Shown: positions 33,568 to 43,903 of the stretch, piece by piece | Layout: each line of letters begins with the position of its first letter | Numbering within the stretch: the stretch's first letter is position 1 | Assembly (NCBI GenBank): GCA_029817715.1 | Contig: JARUPY010000398.1 | Span: 3,502,001-3,566,000, forward strand | From: Melastoma dodecandrum | Taxonomy: Eukaryota; Streptophyta; Magnoliopsida; Myrtales; Melastomataceae | Reading direction: 5' to 3' | DNA: 64,000 nucleotides | The notes under the pieces: generated by a model | What the model was told of the DNA's origin: nothing | The model's input: the letters and a program-made list of their open reading frames with translations, nothing else | Databases searched by the model: none | Translations under genes and position numbers: made by a program

Positions 33568-34941
33568 TCACATGTGCGGCAGCGTGGCGGTCAGTGTCGT
33601 CGCACCCGACGCAGGGGTGGCGGACCGGCTCCGGAGGCTCGGACGGACGGTGCCGCCGCCGGCTCGCGCAAGGAGCCCGAAAGCGATTGCCTGGAGGCTG
33701 ACGAGCGTCACGAACCACAACTCCGCGGTTGCGACGCCGGCCACCGCGATCGTCAGGGTCGCAACCATCCCGGCGAGAAGGCTCGGGGCGAGCCGGGCCG
33801 CGCCGGCGGCCGACAGGGCCAGCGCCGCCGTACCCGCGAGGGCGAGGGCGCCGAGCAGCCCCAGTTCGTACCACACCTCGAACAGGATCGAGCGCGGCGT
33901 GTGCGCCGGCAGATAGCCGATCGCGAGTTCCAGCGCCGCGGTGTCGAACCCGTGGCCGGTCACCAGGCGCACGCCGTCGGCGGAAACCAGCGCGCGCCAG
34001 TCCGACATGGCGAGCACGGTGCTGCGTCCGACCATGGGGATCGCGCCCGCCAGCGGCGCGAGGACGAAGGGCAGGGCGGGGGCGAGGAGCACCAGGGCGC
34101 CGAAGAGGACGGTGGCGATCCGGGCCGTGCGCTCGGGCGTCTCGACGCCCACCGCGAAGGCGAGGGCGGCGAGCGCGAAGGCCGCCAGGACGAGCGGTGC
34201 CTGCGCCGCGAACCCGGTCGCGACGACGAGGATCGCGAGAGCGCTCGCCAGCCGCCACCGCCCGAGCGCCGCCAGCGCGCCGAGCGCCGGCCAGACGAGC
34301 ACGTCGAGGGTGAGCAGCGAGCGCTCGAGGAGGGAGGGGTCGAACTCGGTGCCGCCGCGAAACGAACTCGGACCGAGGAGAGCGAGGCCCAGCGTGGCGA
34401 CCGCGGTCGCCGCGAGGCCCGCCGGCAGCAGCACCAGCGTGCGGCCGCCGCGACGGTCCGGGACGTGCGCGACGACGAGCGCCGCGAGCGCGGCGACGGC
34501 GATGGTCGCGAGGTAGCGCGGGGCGGCATCGTCGAGGAACGGCGTCCAGGCGAGCGAGAGCCCCGTCCAGCCGGCGAGGAACAGGGCGCCGAGCCCGAGC
34601 GGGCGGCGAAGGGCCTGAAGCAGCGACGCGAGGCCCGCGGTCGAGACGGACAGCAGCGTGCCGGCCGCGAGGATCGCGGCGCCGACCGGCACGAGGACGA
34701 ACAGCGCCCAGCGCGAGAGGAGGCCGACCAGCGGGGCGCCGACCATCAGCGCGGCGACGCCGAGCCAGGCGAGGAGGCGCGCCGCGTCGCGGGCAGGATC
34801 GCGACCCCGATCGTGACCCGGAGGAGAGAAACGGACGAACGGCAAGGCGTGAACTTTCCCGAGCACGCGGTGATTTCTATCGGCGCGCGCGCCCGATGGC
34901 TGTGCGAGAGGGGCAACAGGCGTGCCGCTTTCTCGCGGCAT
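33568..34941 (-). CDS. Polytopic membrane protein, O-antigen-ligase-like
   Basis: A 457-residue, alanine/leucine-rich membrane protein with about 12 helices. A long loop between later helices (STVLAMSDWRALVSADGVRL, then VTGHGFDTAALELAIGYLPA) and TPRSILFEVWYELGLLGALAL resemble the Wzy_C region of O-antigen ligase/polymerases. The first about 55 residues look non-structured and the start is uncertain; a later start near the first helix (about 34764) is possible. Solitary, with no glycan genes nearby. Confidence 0.6.
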   Translation of the reverse strand: MPRESGTPVAPLAQPSGARADRNHRVLGKVHALPFVRFSPPGHDRGRDPARDAARLLAWLGVAALMVGAPLVGLLSRWALFVLVPVGAAILAAGTLLSVSTAGLASLLQALRRPLGLGALFLAGWTGLSLAWTPFLDDAAPRYLATIAVAALAALVVAHVPDRRGGRTLVLLPAGLAATAVATLGLALLGPSSFRGGTEFDPSLLERSLLTLDVLVWPALGALAALGRWRLASALAILVVATGFAAQAPLVLAAFALAALAFAVGVETPERTARIATVLFGALVLLAPALPFVLAPLAGAIPMVGRSTVLAMSDWRALVSADGVRLVTGHGFDTAALELAIGYLPAHTPRSILFEVWYELGLLGALALAGTAALALSAAGAARLAPSLLAGMVATLTIAVAGVATAELWFVTLVSLQAIAFGLLARAGGGTVRPSLRSRSATPASGATTLTATLPHM

Positions 34942-35071
34942 CCGTCCGCGCCGTCGACCGCGTTGCGATCAAAAGTTGTGACAAGTTCGTTTTGATAAAG
35001 GCGGGGCGATCGGGTTAGAGCAGCGGGACGTCGACGGGCGCCGCCGAACGAGGGCTTCAAGCGAGGGCAGG

Positions 35072-36097
35072 ATGAACAAGGATCAGTTGCACAAGATCGC
35101 CAAGGCGATGGTCGCGCCCGGCAAGGGGATCCTCGCCGCCGACGAGAGCACCTCGACGATCAAGAAGCGCTTCGATGCGATCAAAGTCGAGAACACCGAG
35201 GACAATCGCCGCGACTATCGCGAGTTCATGTTCCGCACCGCCAAGGCGATGAAAGAGCACATCTCCGGCGTCATCCTGTTCGACGAGACGATCCGCCAGA
35301 AGGCGAAGGACGGTACGCCCCTCGTCAAGCTCATCGAGGACATGGGCGCGATCCCCGGCATCAAAGTCGACCAGTCCACCCACCCGATGCCGATGTTTCC
35401 CGGCGAGACGATCACGGAAGGTCTCGACGGTCTGCCGAAGCGCATGAAGGAATATTACGGGCTCGGCGCCCGCTTCGCGAAATGGCGCGCCGTCATCACC
35501 ATTGCTCCGGACGGACGCCCCACGGAGGGCGCGATACGCGCCAACATGCAGGCGCTCGCGCGTTACGCGGCGATCTGCCAGGAGGCGGATATCGTCCCGA
35601 TCGTCGAGCCGGAGGTGCTGATGGACGGCGCGCACGGCATCGAGAAGACCTACGAGGTGACGCGCTTCACCCTCAATACGCTGTACGACGAGCTGTACGC
35701 ACACCGCGTCTTCCTCGAGGGCACGATCCTCAAGCCGAACATGGTGGTGCCCGGCGAGGACGCGAAGAAGGCCTCCCCCGAGGAGGTCGCCGAGTGGACG
35801 ATCCGCCTCTTCCGCAACTGCGTGCCGACGGCCGTGCCGGGTATCGCGGTCCGCTCGGGCGGCCAGTCCGACGTCGAGGCGACGGCGAACCTCGATGCGA
35901 TCGCGCGCCTCGGGCCGCATCCCTGGTCGATCACCTTCTCCTATGGCCGCGCCCTGCAGCATGCGGCCCAGCACGCCTGGTCCGGCAAGCGGGAGCAGGA
36001 GAAGGCGGCTCAGGCCGCCTTCGACCACCGCGCGCACATGAACGGGCTCGCGCAGCTCGGCCAATGGTCGGACGCGAGCGAGAAGGCCGCCGCCTGA
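35072..36097 (+). CDS. Class I fructose-bisphosphate aldolase
   Basis: A 341-residue Schiff-base aldolase. MNKDQLHKIAKAMVAPGKGI, LAADESTSTIKKRFD, VPIVEPEVLMDG and the active-site Lys221 in EGTILKPNMV match class I FBA of the eukaryote-like branch; PGIAVRSGGQSDVEATANL and NPWSITFSYGRAL-type motifs (PHPWSITFSYGRALQ) follow. GAGGGCAGG lies before ATG 35072. It interconverts fructose-1,6-bisphosphate with the triose phosphates, here most likely for gluconeogenesis from C2/C3 units (inference). Confidence 0.95.
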   Translation: MNKDQLHKIAKAMVAPGKGILAADESTSTIKKRFDAIKVENTEDNRRDYREFMFRTAKAMKEHISGVILFDETIRQKAKDGTPLVKLIEDMGAIPGIKVDQSTHPMPMFPGETITEGLDGLPKRMKEYYGLGARFAKWRAVITIAPDGRPTEGAIRANMQALARYAAICQEADIVPIVEPEVLMDGAHGIEKTYEVTRFTLNTLYDELYAHRVFLEGTILKPNMVVPGEDAKKASPEEVAEWTIRLFRNCVPTAVPGIAVRSGGQSDVEATANLDAIARLGPHPWSITFSYGRALQHAAQHAWSGKREQEKAAQAAFDHRAHMNGLAQLGQWSDASEKAAA

Positions 36098-36227
36098 CGT
36101 CCTCCCGGCGGAAGGACGCGCGATCACGTCCTCCTATGCAGCCAGCTTGGCCGTGGAACGACGGCCGAGCTTGGGCATTGGTTGGCACCGGCGGGCGCGA
36201 GCCCGCGCATCGATTGAGGAGCAACCT

Positions 36228-36458
36228 ATGCTGAAGTCCGTTCTGATCGCATCGGCGACGCTCTGGGCCGGATCGGCGCTCGCCGACGAGGTCATCATCC
36301 ACCGCGACGCCCCGGCGGTGGAAGTCGTCACGCCGCCCCCGTCCTCCACGACCACGGTCGAGAAGCACGTCTCCCCCGACGGGTGCGAATCGAAGACCGT
36401 GCACAAGGAGAACGACGAGGGCGACTCCAAGACGGTGCACACCACGAACTGCGACTGA
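36228..36458 (+). CDS. Small secreted protein
   Basis: A 76-residue protein with a signal peptide (MLKSVLIASATLWAGSALA|DE) and an acidic, Thr/Ser-rich mature part with two Cys (DGCESKT, TTNCD) near residues 53 and 75. GAGGAG precedes ATG 36228. No family recognised. A shared terminator separates it from aatA. Confidence 0.7.
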   Translation: MLKSVLIASATLWAGSALADEVIIHRDAPAVEVVTPPPSSTTTVEKHVSPDGCESKTVHKENDEGDSKTVHTTNCD

Positions 36459-36507
36459 GGCCCTGCGGCCGTCGTGGCCGATGACGATGCACCATCAGTG
36501 AACAGAA

Positions 36508-36530
36508 ACGCCCGGCGCGATGCCGGGCGT
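36508..36530. terminator. Bidirectional terminator
   Basis: A 9-bp stem ACGCCCGGC / GCCGGGCGT flanked by AA and TTT, between the convergent small secreted gene and aatA. Confidence 0.75.
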
Positions 36531-36537
36531 TTTGCGT

Positions 36538-38031
<1,494 letters not shown>

Positions 38032-38253
38032 ATGTCGATCGCCGATCATTTCGAACACGCGCCGGACGCGAGTTTCGTGCGGGACTACGACAGCGGAACC
38101 GCGCGTCGCCAGTTCAACGTCTCTTTGATGCTGGTCGTCGTCATCGCGCTCGCCGCCTCGGCGCTCGGCTTCCTCGTGCGCTTCGACGGGCCGGCCTCGA
38201 CGGCGGACCCCGTCAGCCCGCCCGCGCCGCCCGCCTACGCGGGCAAGCTGTAG
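38032..38253 (+). CDS. Small single-pass membrane protein
   Basis: A 73-residue protein: a cytoplasmic N-terminus (IADHFEHAPDASFVRDYDSG), one transmembrane helix at about 31-49 (LMLVVVIALAASALGFLV) and a Pro/Ala-rich periplasmic tail (PVSPPAPPAYAGKL). Conserved-looking but unassigned. A weak AGGGTG precedes ATG 38032. Confidence 0.62.
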   Translation: MSIADHFEHAPDASFVRDYDSGTARRQFNVSLMLVVVIALAASALGFLVRFDGPASTADPVSPPAPPAYAGKL

Positions 38254-38460
38254 GCGCTCCTCCATCGCGCTCGCGCCATAGGCCGCCTCGGCGGCCTTTT
38301 TCATGCGCGTCGTGCGGGTGTGTTCCGTCCGCACCACCCTCCCGCTTTCGTCGCATCGGGAGGGTTTTGCCCGCCTGCTGCCGCGATCGTCCGTGTGACT
38401 GCGGGACGATCGCGATGCCGCGTCGGCGGCTAGGTGTCGAAGCTAGGCAGGGAGACCTCG

Positions 38461-38799
38461 ATGTCGCGTGTCCTTTCGGCCATGGCGGCGCTGTCCGCCG
38501 CCGTCGCCCTCGCGGGCTGCAACGAGACCGCGGGCAGTGCGATGGCCGGTCCGGCCGTCGGCAGCCCGGTGGCGCCGGCCGCGTTCCGGCTGCCGCCCGG
38601 CGCGCCGTGTGCCAACGAGATCAACGGCTTCCAGTCCATCATCCACTCCGATCTCGAGACCGGCAACGTCGAGCAGCGCGTCTACGACGACATGGAGCGC
38701 GACCTCTCGCGCGCGGCCTCGGCCTGTTCGTCCGGCCACGGCGGCGAAGCGCATGCGATCGTGCAGGGCACCAAGGCGCGCCACGGCTATCGCGCCTGA
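38461..38799 (+). CDS. Small lipoprotein, unknown function
   Basis: A 112-residue lipoprotein with signal peptide and lipobox ALAGC (Cys20), followed by a Gly/Pro-rich linker and a short helical domain with one Cys pair (PCANEINGF, ASACSSGHGG). ATG 38461 is behind AGGGAG; an in-frame ATG at 38434 would place extra charged residues before the signal. It ends 6 bases from the convergent Nudix-like gene. Confidence 0.7.
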   Translation: MSRVLSAMAALSAAVALAGCNETAGSAMAGPAVGSPVAPAAFRLPPGAPCANEINGFQSIIHSDLETGNVEQRVYDDMERDLSRAASACSSGHGGEAHAIVQGTKARHGYRA

Positions 38800-38804
38800 G
38801 GCCA

Positions 38805-39506
38805 TCAGCGCGTGGCGAGCGCCGCGCGCAGGTAGGTGAGCATGAAGGGCGGCATCGCCGCGGGGTCGAAGTCCGCCTCGGTCGCCACCGGCACGAGGCC
38901 GTCCAATTCCGGATGCGGCTGGCCGGCAACGAAGGCCGCGACGTGGGCCTGAAGCGCTGCCGCCGGAAGCGGCGAGCGGACGACCTTCATGCAGGCGACG
39001 AGCGGGCCGGCGAAGACGATCGTCCAGTGCGCCTCCCGCTCGACGTCCTCGGGCGCGATGCCCGTCTCCTCCGCGAGCTCCCGCAGGATGCTGGCGTCGA
39101 AGTCGATGGCGCCGTCGGCCCCGATGTCGGATCGGTCCGGTGTTCCGGCGGGAAAGTAGAGGCGGCCGGCATTCGCCGTGCCGGCGCTCATGCGTCCGAG
39201 CAGGAACGGGCCGTCCGCGGCGCGGAGCGCCGGCATCGCGAAGACATTGTGGACGGGCACACCCGGAAATCCGAAATCGCGCCAGGCGAGAAAGGCCTTG
39301 TAGTCGACCTCGTGTGCCGGGCCGCGCAGCGCCGACCCCTCGACGTCGAGCGCGAGAGCGCGGGTCATCAGAACGCGGCCGTTGAAGAGCCGCGGCTTGT
39401 CGCGCAGCAGGCTCGCCCAATGCGTGTCGATCCGTGCCGCCTGCTCGCGCGCGAACGGCCAGTCCCACGCGACGACCGGGCAGTCGATCCGCGCGACCGC
39501 CGCCAT
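38805..39506 (-). CDS. Nudix-like hydrolase domain protein
   Basis: A 233-residue protein. A Nudix-box-like stretch is recognisable in the middle: Gly-rich lead (YFPAGTPDRSDIGADGAID) then ILRELAEETGI, matching REUXEEXGU. The preceding GxxxxxE portion is not canonical, so catalytic ability is uncertain. It follows phzF by 14 bases and is likely co-transcribed. The substrate is unknown. Confidence 0.7.
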   Translation of the reverse strand: MAAVARIDCPVVAWDWPFAREQAARIDTHWASLLRDKPRLFNGRVLMTRALALDVEGSALRGPAHEVDYKAFLAWRDFGFPGVPVHNVFAMPALRAADGPFLLGRMSAGTANAGRLYFPAGTPDRSDIGADGAIDFDASILRELAEETGIAPEDVEREAHWTIVFAGPLVACMKVVRSPLPAAALQAHVAAFVAGQPHPELDGLVPVATEADFDPAAMPPFMLTYLRAALATR

Positions 39507-39520
39507 CGTGTGCGGCGGAC

Positions 39521-40411
39521 TCAAACGGCCAGCACTCCCTCGGCGACCGGCACCGCCGAGCCGCCGATCGTCGTCGCAACGAGCCGGCCGCCTTCGACGC
39601 GCCAGGCGAGACCGATGCGGCTCGGACGCCCCATTTCCACGCCCTGCAGGAGGAAACAGTCGGCGTCGCCGTCCTCCGGCCGTTCGGCGGCGACGAGCGC
39701 GCCGGCGAAGGCGGCGGCGGCCGATCCGGTCGCGGGATCCTCGGCGATGCCGAGCCCGCTCGCCAGCATGCGGCTGCGGAAGCTGCGGGTCGCGCCCTCG
39801 ACGGGCGTGTAGAGGTAGTAGGCGTCGCGCTCCGCGTGGGTGTCGGGACGCAGGCGCGCACGGTCCAGGACCTCGAGCGAGGCGAGCGGCACGAAGGTGA
39901 ACGGCACGCCGGCCGAGACGCGGGCCGGCGCGTGGGCGCCGAAGCCGATGTCCTCCGGCTCCAGTCCGAGACGACCGGCGACGTCCGCCGCCGAGGGCGC
40001 CTCGCCATCTTGTGCGGCGAGGCGGGGCACGTCGAACCGGGCGTGCGCCGCCTCGCCGCGCCGGTGGCGCACGCTGCAGGCGATCGCGCCGATCGGCGCC
40101 TCGAGCACGAGGCCGATGTCCTCGCGCGCGAGGAGTTCCGGGGCACGCAACTCGGCGAGCAGCACGGCCGTCCCGACCGTCGGGTGCCCCGCGAACGGCA
40201 GCTCGATCGTCGGCGTGAAGATGCGGACGGCGGCGCTGTGAACGGGATCGCGCGGTGGCGCGACGAACACCGTCTCGGAGAGGTTGAACTCGCGCGCGAT
40301 CGCCTGCATCGCGGGGGCGTCCAGCCCCTCCGCGTCGAGGACCACCGCCAGCGGATTGCCGGCGAGCGGCCGATCGGTGAAGACGTCGAGGATGTGATAG
40401 CGCCGGCCCAT
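39521..40411 (-). CDS. PhzF-family isomerase/epimerase
   Basis: A 296-residue diaminopimelate-epimerase-like protein: YHILDVFTDRPLAGNPLAVV, REFNLSETVFV (catalytic Glu), TIELPFAGHPTVGTA and GIAEDPATGSAAAAFAG. These are the standard PhzF signatures. The family is broad, and only a few members make phenazines; no phz genes are here, so the role is open. First gene of phzF-Nudix. Confidence 0.9.
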   Translation of the reverse strand: MGRRYHILDVFTDRPLAGNPLAVVLDAEGLDAPAMQAIAREFNLSETVFVAPPRDPVHSAAVRIFTPTIELPFAGHPTVGTAVLLAELRAPELLAREDIGLVLEAPIGAIACSVRHRRGEAAHARFDVPRLAAQDGEAPSAADVAGRLGLEPEDIGFGAHAPARVSAGVPFTFVPLASLEVLDRARLRPDTHAERDAYYLYTPVEGATRSFRSRMLASGLGIAEDPATGSAAAAFAGALVAAERPEDGDADCFLLQGVEMGRPSRIGLAWRVEGGRLVATTIGGSAVPVAEGVLAV

Positions 40412-40517
40412 CGGCCGCCTTCCTGCGCAAGGCCCTCGCGCCGGTCAAGGGGCCCGCCCTTGGCCGTGGGCGACCCGACACGATATGCTCTTTCGCACGT
40501 CACACGCGAGATTGGGC

Positions 40518-40850
40518 ATGTCCGACACGTTCACCGTCGAAAACGTCAGCCGGCAGGAGCTGAAGAAGGGACTTGCCGACGGCACGATCGCGCTCGTCGA
40601 TGTTCGGGAGCCGAACGAATACGCCGACGGCCACATCCCGGGTGCCGTGTTGAACCCCCTCCAAAGCTTCGACCCCGGCGCCCTGCCGCCAAAACAGGAG
40701 GGGCGCCGCGTCGTTCTCTCCTGTCGTTCCGGCAAGCGCTCGCTTGTCGCAATGGAGCGCGCCCGCGCCGCCGGCCGCACCGACATCACGGCCCATTACG
40801 AAGGGGGCATGTTGGATTGGAACGCGGCGGGCGAGCCGATCGAGGAGTAG
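40518..40850 (+). CDS. Rhodanese-like sulfurtransferase
   Basis: A 110-residue single-domain rhodanese: IALVDVREPNEYADGHIPGA and an active-site loop VLSCRSGKRS with catalytic Cys69, ending YEGGMLDWNAAGEP. It would carry a persulfide, with GlpE/PspE-like function. ATG 40518. Single gene. Confidence 0.92.
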   Translation: MSDTFTVENVSRQELKKGLADGTIALVDVREPNEYADGHIPGAVLNPLQSFDPGALPPKQEGRRVVLSCRSGKRSLVAMERARAAGRTDITAHYEGGMLDWNAAGEPIEE

Positions 40851-40944
40851 TTCAGCATATTTGCAACAGCGCCCCGCCTTTCGCCGGTCCGCGCAACCTT
40901 GACCGTTCGCGGTCGTTTGCGAGCGATCCAAGAGGGAGGACGCT

Positions 40945-41196
40945 ATGATCCGTTACGCAATCGCCTTCGCCGCGCTGGCCACGATCGCCGTGCCGATGGC
41001 CGCCGAGGCGCAGGGCCTCGTGGGCGGCGCCGAAGAAGGGTATCGCGCGGGTGACCGCGCGCTCGGCCCCGTCGGTGGCGTCGTCGGCGGCGCGGTCGGT
41101 GCCGGCGTCGGCACCGTGAACGGCGCGCTCGGCATTCGCCCGCGCTACTACCACCGCTGCTACTGGCGCCACGGCTATCGCCGCTGCCGCTACTGA
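40945..41196 (+). CDS. Small secreted glycine-zipper protein
   Basis: An 83-residue protein with a signal peptide (AFAALATIAVPMAAEA|QG), a Gly-rich zipper (GPVGGVVGGAVGAGVGTVNG) and a C-terminal tail rich in Arg, Tyr, His and Cys (YYHRCYWRHGYRRCRY). GGGAGG precedes ATG 40945. Such small proteins are common and uncharacterised in Hyphomicrobiales. Confidence 0.75.
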   Translation: MIRYAIAFAALATIAVPMAAEAQGLVGGAEEGYRAGDRALGPVGGVVGGAVGAGVGTVNGALGIRPRYYHRCYWRHGYRRCRY

Positions 41197-41205
41197 TCGA
41201 CGACC

Positions 41206-41230
41206 GACGGCCGGCCTCGAGCCGGCCGTC
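41206..41230 (+). terminator. Terminator after the glycine-zipper gene
   Basis: A perfect 10-bp stem GACGGCCGGC / GCCGGCCGTC with loop CTCGA, followed by CGTCTTTCC; 9 bases after the stop. Confidence 0.7.
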
Positions 41231-41299
41231 CGTCTTTCCCGGCGCACCGCAACGGCTCAGCCTTGAAAACACCCGCATCGTCGGGCTTGAGGCTCGGGC

Positions 41300-42220
41300 A
41301 TGTCCTCGTTGCCCGCCCGGCGGCGCTCCCTCGCGGCGCGCGTTGCGATCGTCGCCGTCGCCTTAGCCGCGGCATGGCTGCTGGCCGCCTATTTCGTGCT
41401 GCCGCCGCTTTGGCGCCATCACGAGCGCCAGCCGGCTCTCGCGGGCCGTCCGATGCTGACGCGCACGACCCAGAACATCCCCGGCGATCCGATCAACGTC
41501 GGCCTCGTCGGCACCAAGGACGAAATCATCCGCGCCATGGCGCGCGGCGGCTGGCAGGCCGCGGATGCCGTCACGCTGCTCAGCAGCATGCGCATCGGCA
41601 CGAGCGTCGCGCTCAATCGCGCCTATCCGACGGCGCCGATCAGCACGCTTCTCTACGATGGCAAGCCGCAGGATCTCGCCTTCGAAAAGGCCTCCGGCAC
41701 GAGCGCCAAGCGTCGCCATCACGTGCGCTTCTGGCGCACCCTCAAAGCGGGGGAGGAGGGACGCCCCGTGTGGCTCGGCGCCGCCAGCTACGATCGCGGC
41801 GTCGGTCTCAGCCGCTACACGGGGCAGATCACCCACCATGTCGGGCCGGATCTCGACGCCGAACGCGATCTTCTGATCGGCGATCTCGCCGGCGCCCGGA
41901 CGCTGTTTTCGATCTACCATGTCGCCGGCATCGGGCCGACGACGACGGGACGCAACGGCGGCGGCGACCTCTACTTCACGGACGGCGAGGTCGCCTTCGG
42001 CGCGTTGGCCCCCGTCGGCACGAGCGGCTCGCCGACCCCTCCGGTGCTGCCGGATCCCGCGGCGGTGACGGCAAAGAACGCGATCTGGACCGCGGCGACC
42101 GACGTCGGACGGCGTCTCGATCTGCTGCCGAGGAACGCGCCGACGCCGGCCGAGGCGGCTCCCGCGCTCACCGAGCCACCCTCGGACGCGCCGGGCCAGC
42201 CCGCTCGCGCCGCGCCGTAA
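41300..42220 (+). CDS. LssY C-terminal-domain membrane-anchored protein
   Basis: A 306-residue protein with one N-terminal transmembrane anchor (about residues 15-35) and a large domain with GDPINVGLVGTKDEIIRAMARGGW, MRIGTSVALNRAYPTAPIS, RRHHVRFWRT and WLGAASYDRGVGLS, which is the LssY_C pattern found fused to PAP2 phosphatases in LssY. The C-terminus is Pro/Ala-rich. It is followed 14 bases on by a Tat-like hydrolase, with which it likely works. Function unknown. Confidence 0.8.
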   Translation: MSSLPARRRSLAARVAIVAVALAAAWLLAAYFVLPPLWRHHERQPALAGRPMLTRTTQNIPGDPINVGLVGTKDEIIRAMARGGWQAADAVTLLSSMRIGTSVALNRAYPTAPISTLLYDGKPQDLAFEKASGTSAKRRHHVRFWRTLKAGEEGRPVWLGAASYDRGVGLSRYTGQITHHVGPDLDAERDLLIGDLAGARTLFSIYHVAGIGPTTTGRNGGGDLYFTDGEVAFGALAPVGTSGSPTPPVLPDPAAVTAKNAIWTAATDVGRRLDLLPRNAPTPAEAAPALTEPPSDAPGQPARAAP

Positions 42221-42234
42221 CCCGTGGAGGCCGC

Positions 42235-43197
42235 ATGGCGCGTCGCGTTCCATCGTCTGACCGAGCTTGGACGCGCCGCCAAATCGTCGGAACGCTCGCC
42301 GCCGGAGCGCTCGCGCCTGCCTCGGTGGCCGCGCGCGTGAGCCGCGACGTCGTGGACCTCGTCCCCTTCCGCAACGCGCCGTTCCCCTACGACGGCGCGA
42401 TCCCCGGCCAGGGCCTGCCCTTCCTGCAGGTGGACGAGACCGGGCGGCGTTTTCACGAGTCGCCGCGCGGGGGCCGGCTCTACGAGGAGACGACCTACAG
42501 CGACCGGCGCTCGCTGGTGTGCGTGCCCCGCAGCTTCGATCCGCGTCGCGCCGGCGCCTATCTGATCCTGTTCCTGCACGGCAATCAGGCGACGCTGGCG
42601 CGCGACGTCGTCGCCCGGCAGGGCGTCCCGCGTCAGCTCGCGGCCTCGCGCGCGAATGCTGTTCTGGTCGCGCCGCAGCTCGCGGTCGACGCGCTCGATT
42701 CGAGCGCCGGGCGCTTCTGGCAGCCGGGTTTCCTCGAGGCCTATCTCGCCGAGGCGGCCGAGCACGTCGCCGCACGCACGCGGCTGCAGCGCGAGACGAT
42801 CGACGGCCTGCCGCTCGTCATCGTCGCCTACAGCGGTGGCTATCTGCCGGCCGCCTTCTGCCTCACCTATGCGAGTGCGCAGAGCCGCCTCCGCGGCGTC
42901 GTCCTGCTCGATGCTCTGTTCGGCGAGGATCAGCGGTTCCGTGCGTGGATCGGGCGCAACAGCGCGTCCAGCGTCTTCGTCGCCGCGTATTCCCGATCCT
43001 CCGCTCCGCTGTCCGAGGCGCTGGAGGCGGACCTGCGGGCGGCCGGCCTTCTCGCGCGTGACGATCTGCCGGAGCGCCTCGCGCCAGGGGATATCGTCTT
43101 CCTTTCGGCGCCCGAAGCCGTGCACAACGATTTCGTCACCCGCGCTTTCACGCCCGATCCTCTCGCCGCCGTCCTGCGCCGTCTCCACGTCGGCTGA
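42235..43197 (+). CDS. Exported alpha/beta hydrolase
   Basis: A 320-residue hydrolase. The N-terminus (TRRQIVGTLAAGALAPAS) resembles a Tat signal with twin Arg. Features include LILFLHGNQATLARD (oxyanion region), nucleophile elbow VAYSGGYLPAAF, VVLLDALFGED and a late His in PEAVHNDFVTRAF, giving a plausible Ser-Asp-His triad. It is not a recognised esterase subfamily. GTGGAGG precedes ATG 42235. Confidence 0.75.
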   Translation: MARRVPSSDRAWTRRQIVGTLAAGALAPASVAARVSRDVVDLVPFRNAPFPYDGAIPGQGLPFLQVDETGRRFHESPRGGRLYEETTYSDRRSLVCVPRSFDPRRAGAYLILFLHGNQATLARDVVARQGVPRQLAASRANAVLVAPQLAVDALDSSAGRFWQPGFLEAYLAEAAEHVAARTRLQRETIDGLPLVIVAYSGGYLPAAFCLTYASAQSRLRGVVLLDALFGEDQRFRAWIGRNSASSVFVAAYSRSSAPLSEALEADLRAAGLLARDDLPERLAPGDIVFLSAPEAVHNDFVTRAFTPDPLAAVLRRLHVG

Positions 43198-43203
43198 GCG
43201 CCG

Positions 43204-43827
43204 TCAGCCCGGGGTGCAGAGCCCGTGCGCGAAAAGCTCGAACGCGGCCGAGAAGTACCGTTCGATATCCAACGGCCTGCGGCATCCATAGATGCACAGC
43301 CAGTTGACGGCGAGCATCGCCGGGGCGAGCAGCAGGTGGGGAAAGGTCTCGACGGCGCGGGCGCGGAACTCGCCGCGCGCGACGCCGTAGCGGATCACGG
43401 CGGCGATGCCCTCGAGCGCGGGCGCGATGACCTCGTCGTGCCAGCGTTCGACGAGTTCGGGAAAACGCTGACCCTCCGCCATCAGGATGCGCACGACGTC
43501 GCGCTTGCCGGAATCTTCGACGAGATGGCGGGCGGAAAAGTCGAGATGCTGCTTCAGGATCGCGAGCGCTGGGCCCTTGGGCTCGCGCGCCAGCGTCTCG
43601 AGATTCTCGAACAGCGGGCGCGTCTGCTCCTTCAAAGCGGCGACGAAGAGGTCTTCCTTGCTCGAAAAGTAGACGTAGATGGTGCCTTTGGTGATGCCGG
43701 CGCGCTCGGCCACCTCCTCGAGCCGCGTGCCCGCGAAGCCGTTCGCCGAGAAGACGTCGAAAGTCGCCGCCAGAATCTCGGCGGGGCGATGCTGCTTGCG
43801 GCGGCGGCGCGCGGTCTCCATTCGCAT
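43204..43827 (-). CDS. TetR-family repressor of the divergent efflux operon
   Basis: A 207-residue TetR regulator. The helix-turn-helix is seen in ILAATFDVFSANGFAGTRLEEVAERAGITKGTIYVYFSSKEDLF (about 18-62), while the ligand domain is variable and ends in FAHGLCTPG. Two candidate ATGs lie at 43827 and 43821. A perfect palindrome 8 bases upstream, shared with the efflux operon, is the expected operator, so it most likely represses both itself and the operon until a drug or toxic compound binds. Confidence 0.9.
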   Translation of the reverse strand: MRMETARRRRKQHRPAEILAATFDVFSANGFAGTRLEEVAERAGITKGTIYVYFSSKEDLFVAALKEQTRPLFENLETLAREPKGPALAILKQHLDFSARHLVEDSGKRDVVRILMAEGQRFPELVERWHDEVIAPALEGIAAVIRYGVARGEFRARAVETFPHLLLAPAMLAVNWLCIYGCRRPLDIERYFSAAFELFAHGLCTPG

Positions 43828-43835
43828 CCTTATTG

Positions 43836-43849
43836 ACTGACTAGTCAGT
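43836..43849. promoter_or_regulatory. TetR operator between regulator and efflux operon
   Basis: ACTGACTAGTCAGT is a perfect 14-bp palindrome; A/T-rich arms extend it. It lies between the divergent tetR and the first fusion-protein gene, where a TetR dimer would bind. Confidence 0.75.
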
Positions 43850-43903
43850 AAATAGTACATCCGCCGTCGTTGCGGCGGCAAGTCCGCGCGGGAGAGAGCC
43901 CGC

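Noticed and set aside
36155..36179. EcfG-like site GGAAC-N16-CATT before the small secreted gene at 36228
   Set aside because: One mismatch in the -10 box and no supporting feature; expected by chance in 64 kb.
39521..40411. Phenazine biosynthesis role for the PhzF protein
   Set aside because: No other phz genes; the family is broad and mostly of unknown function.
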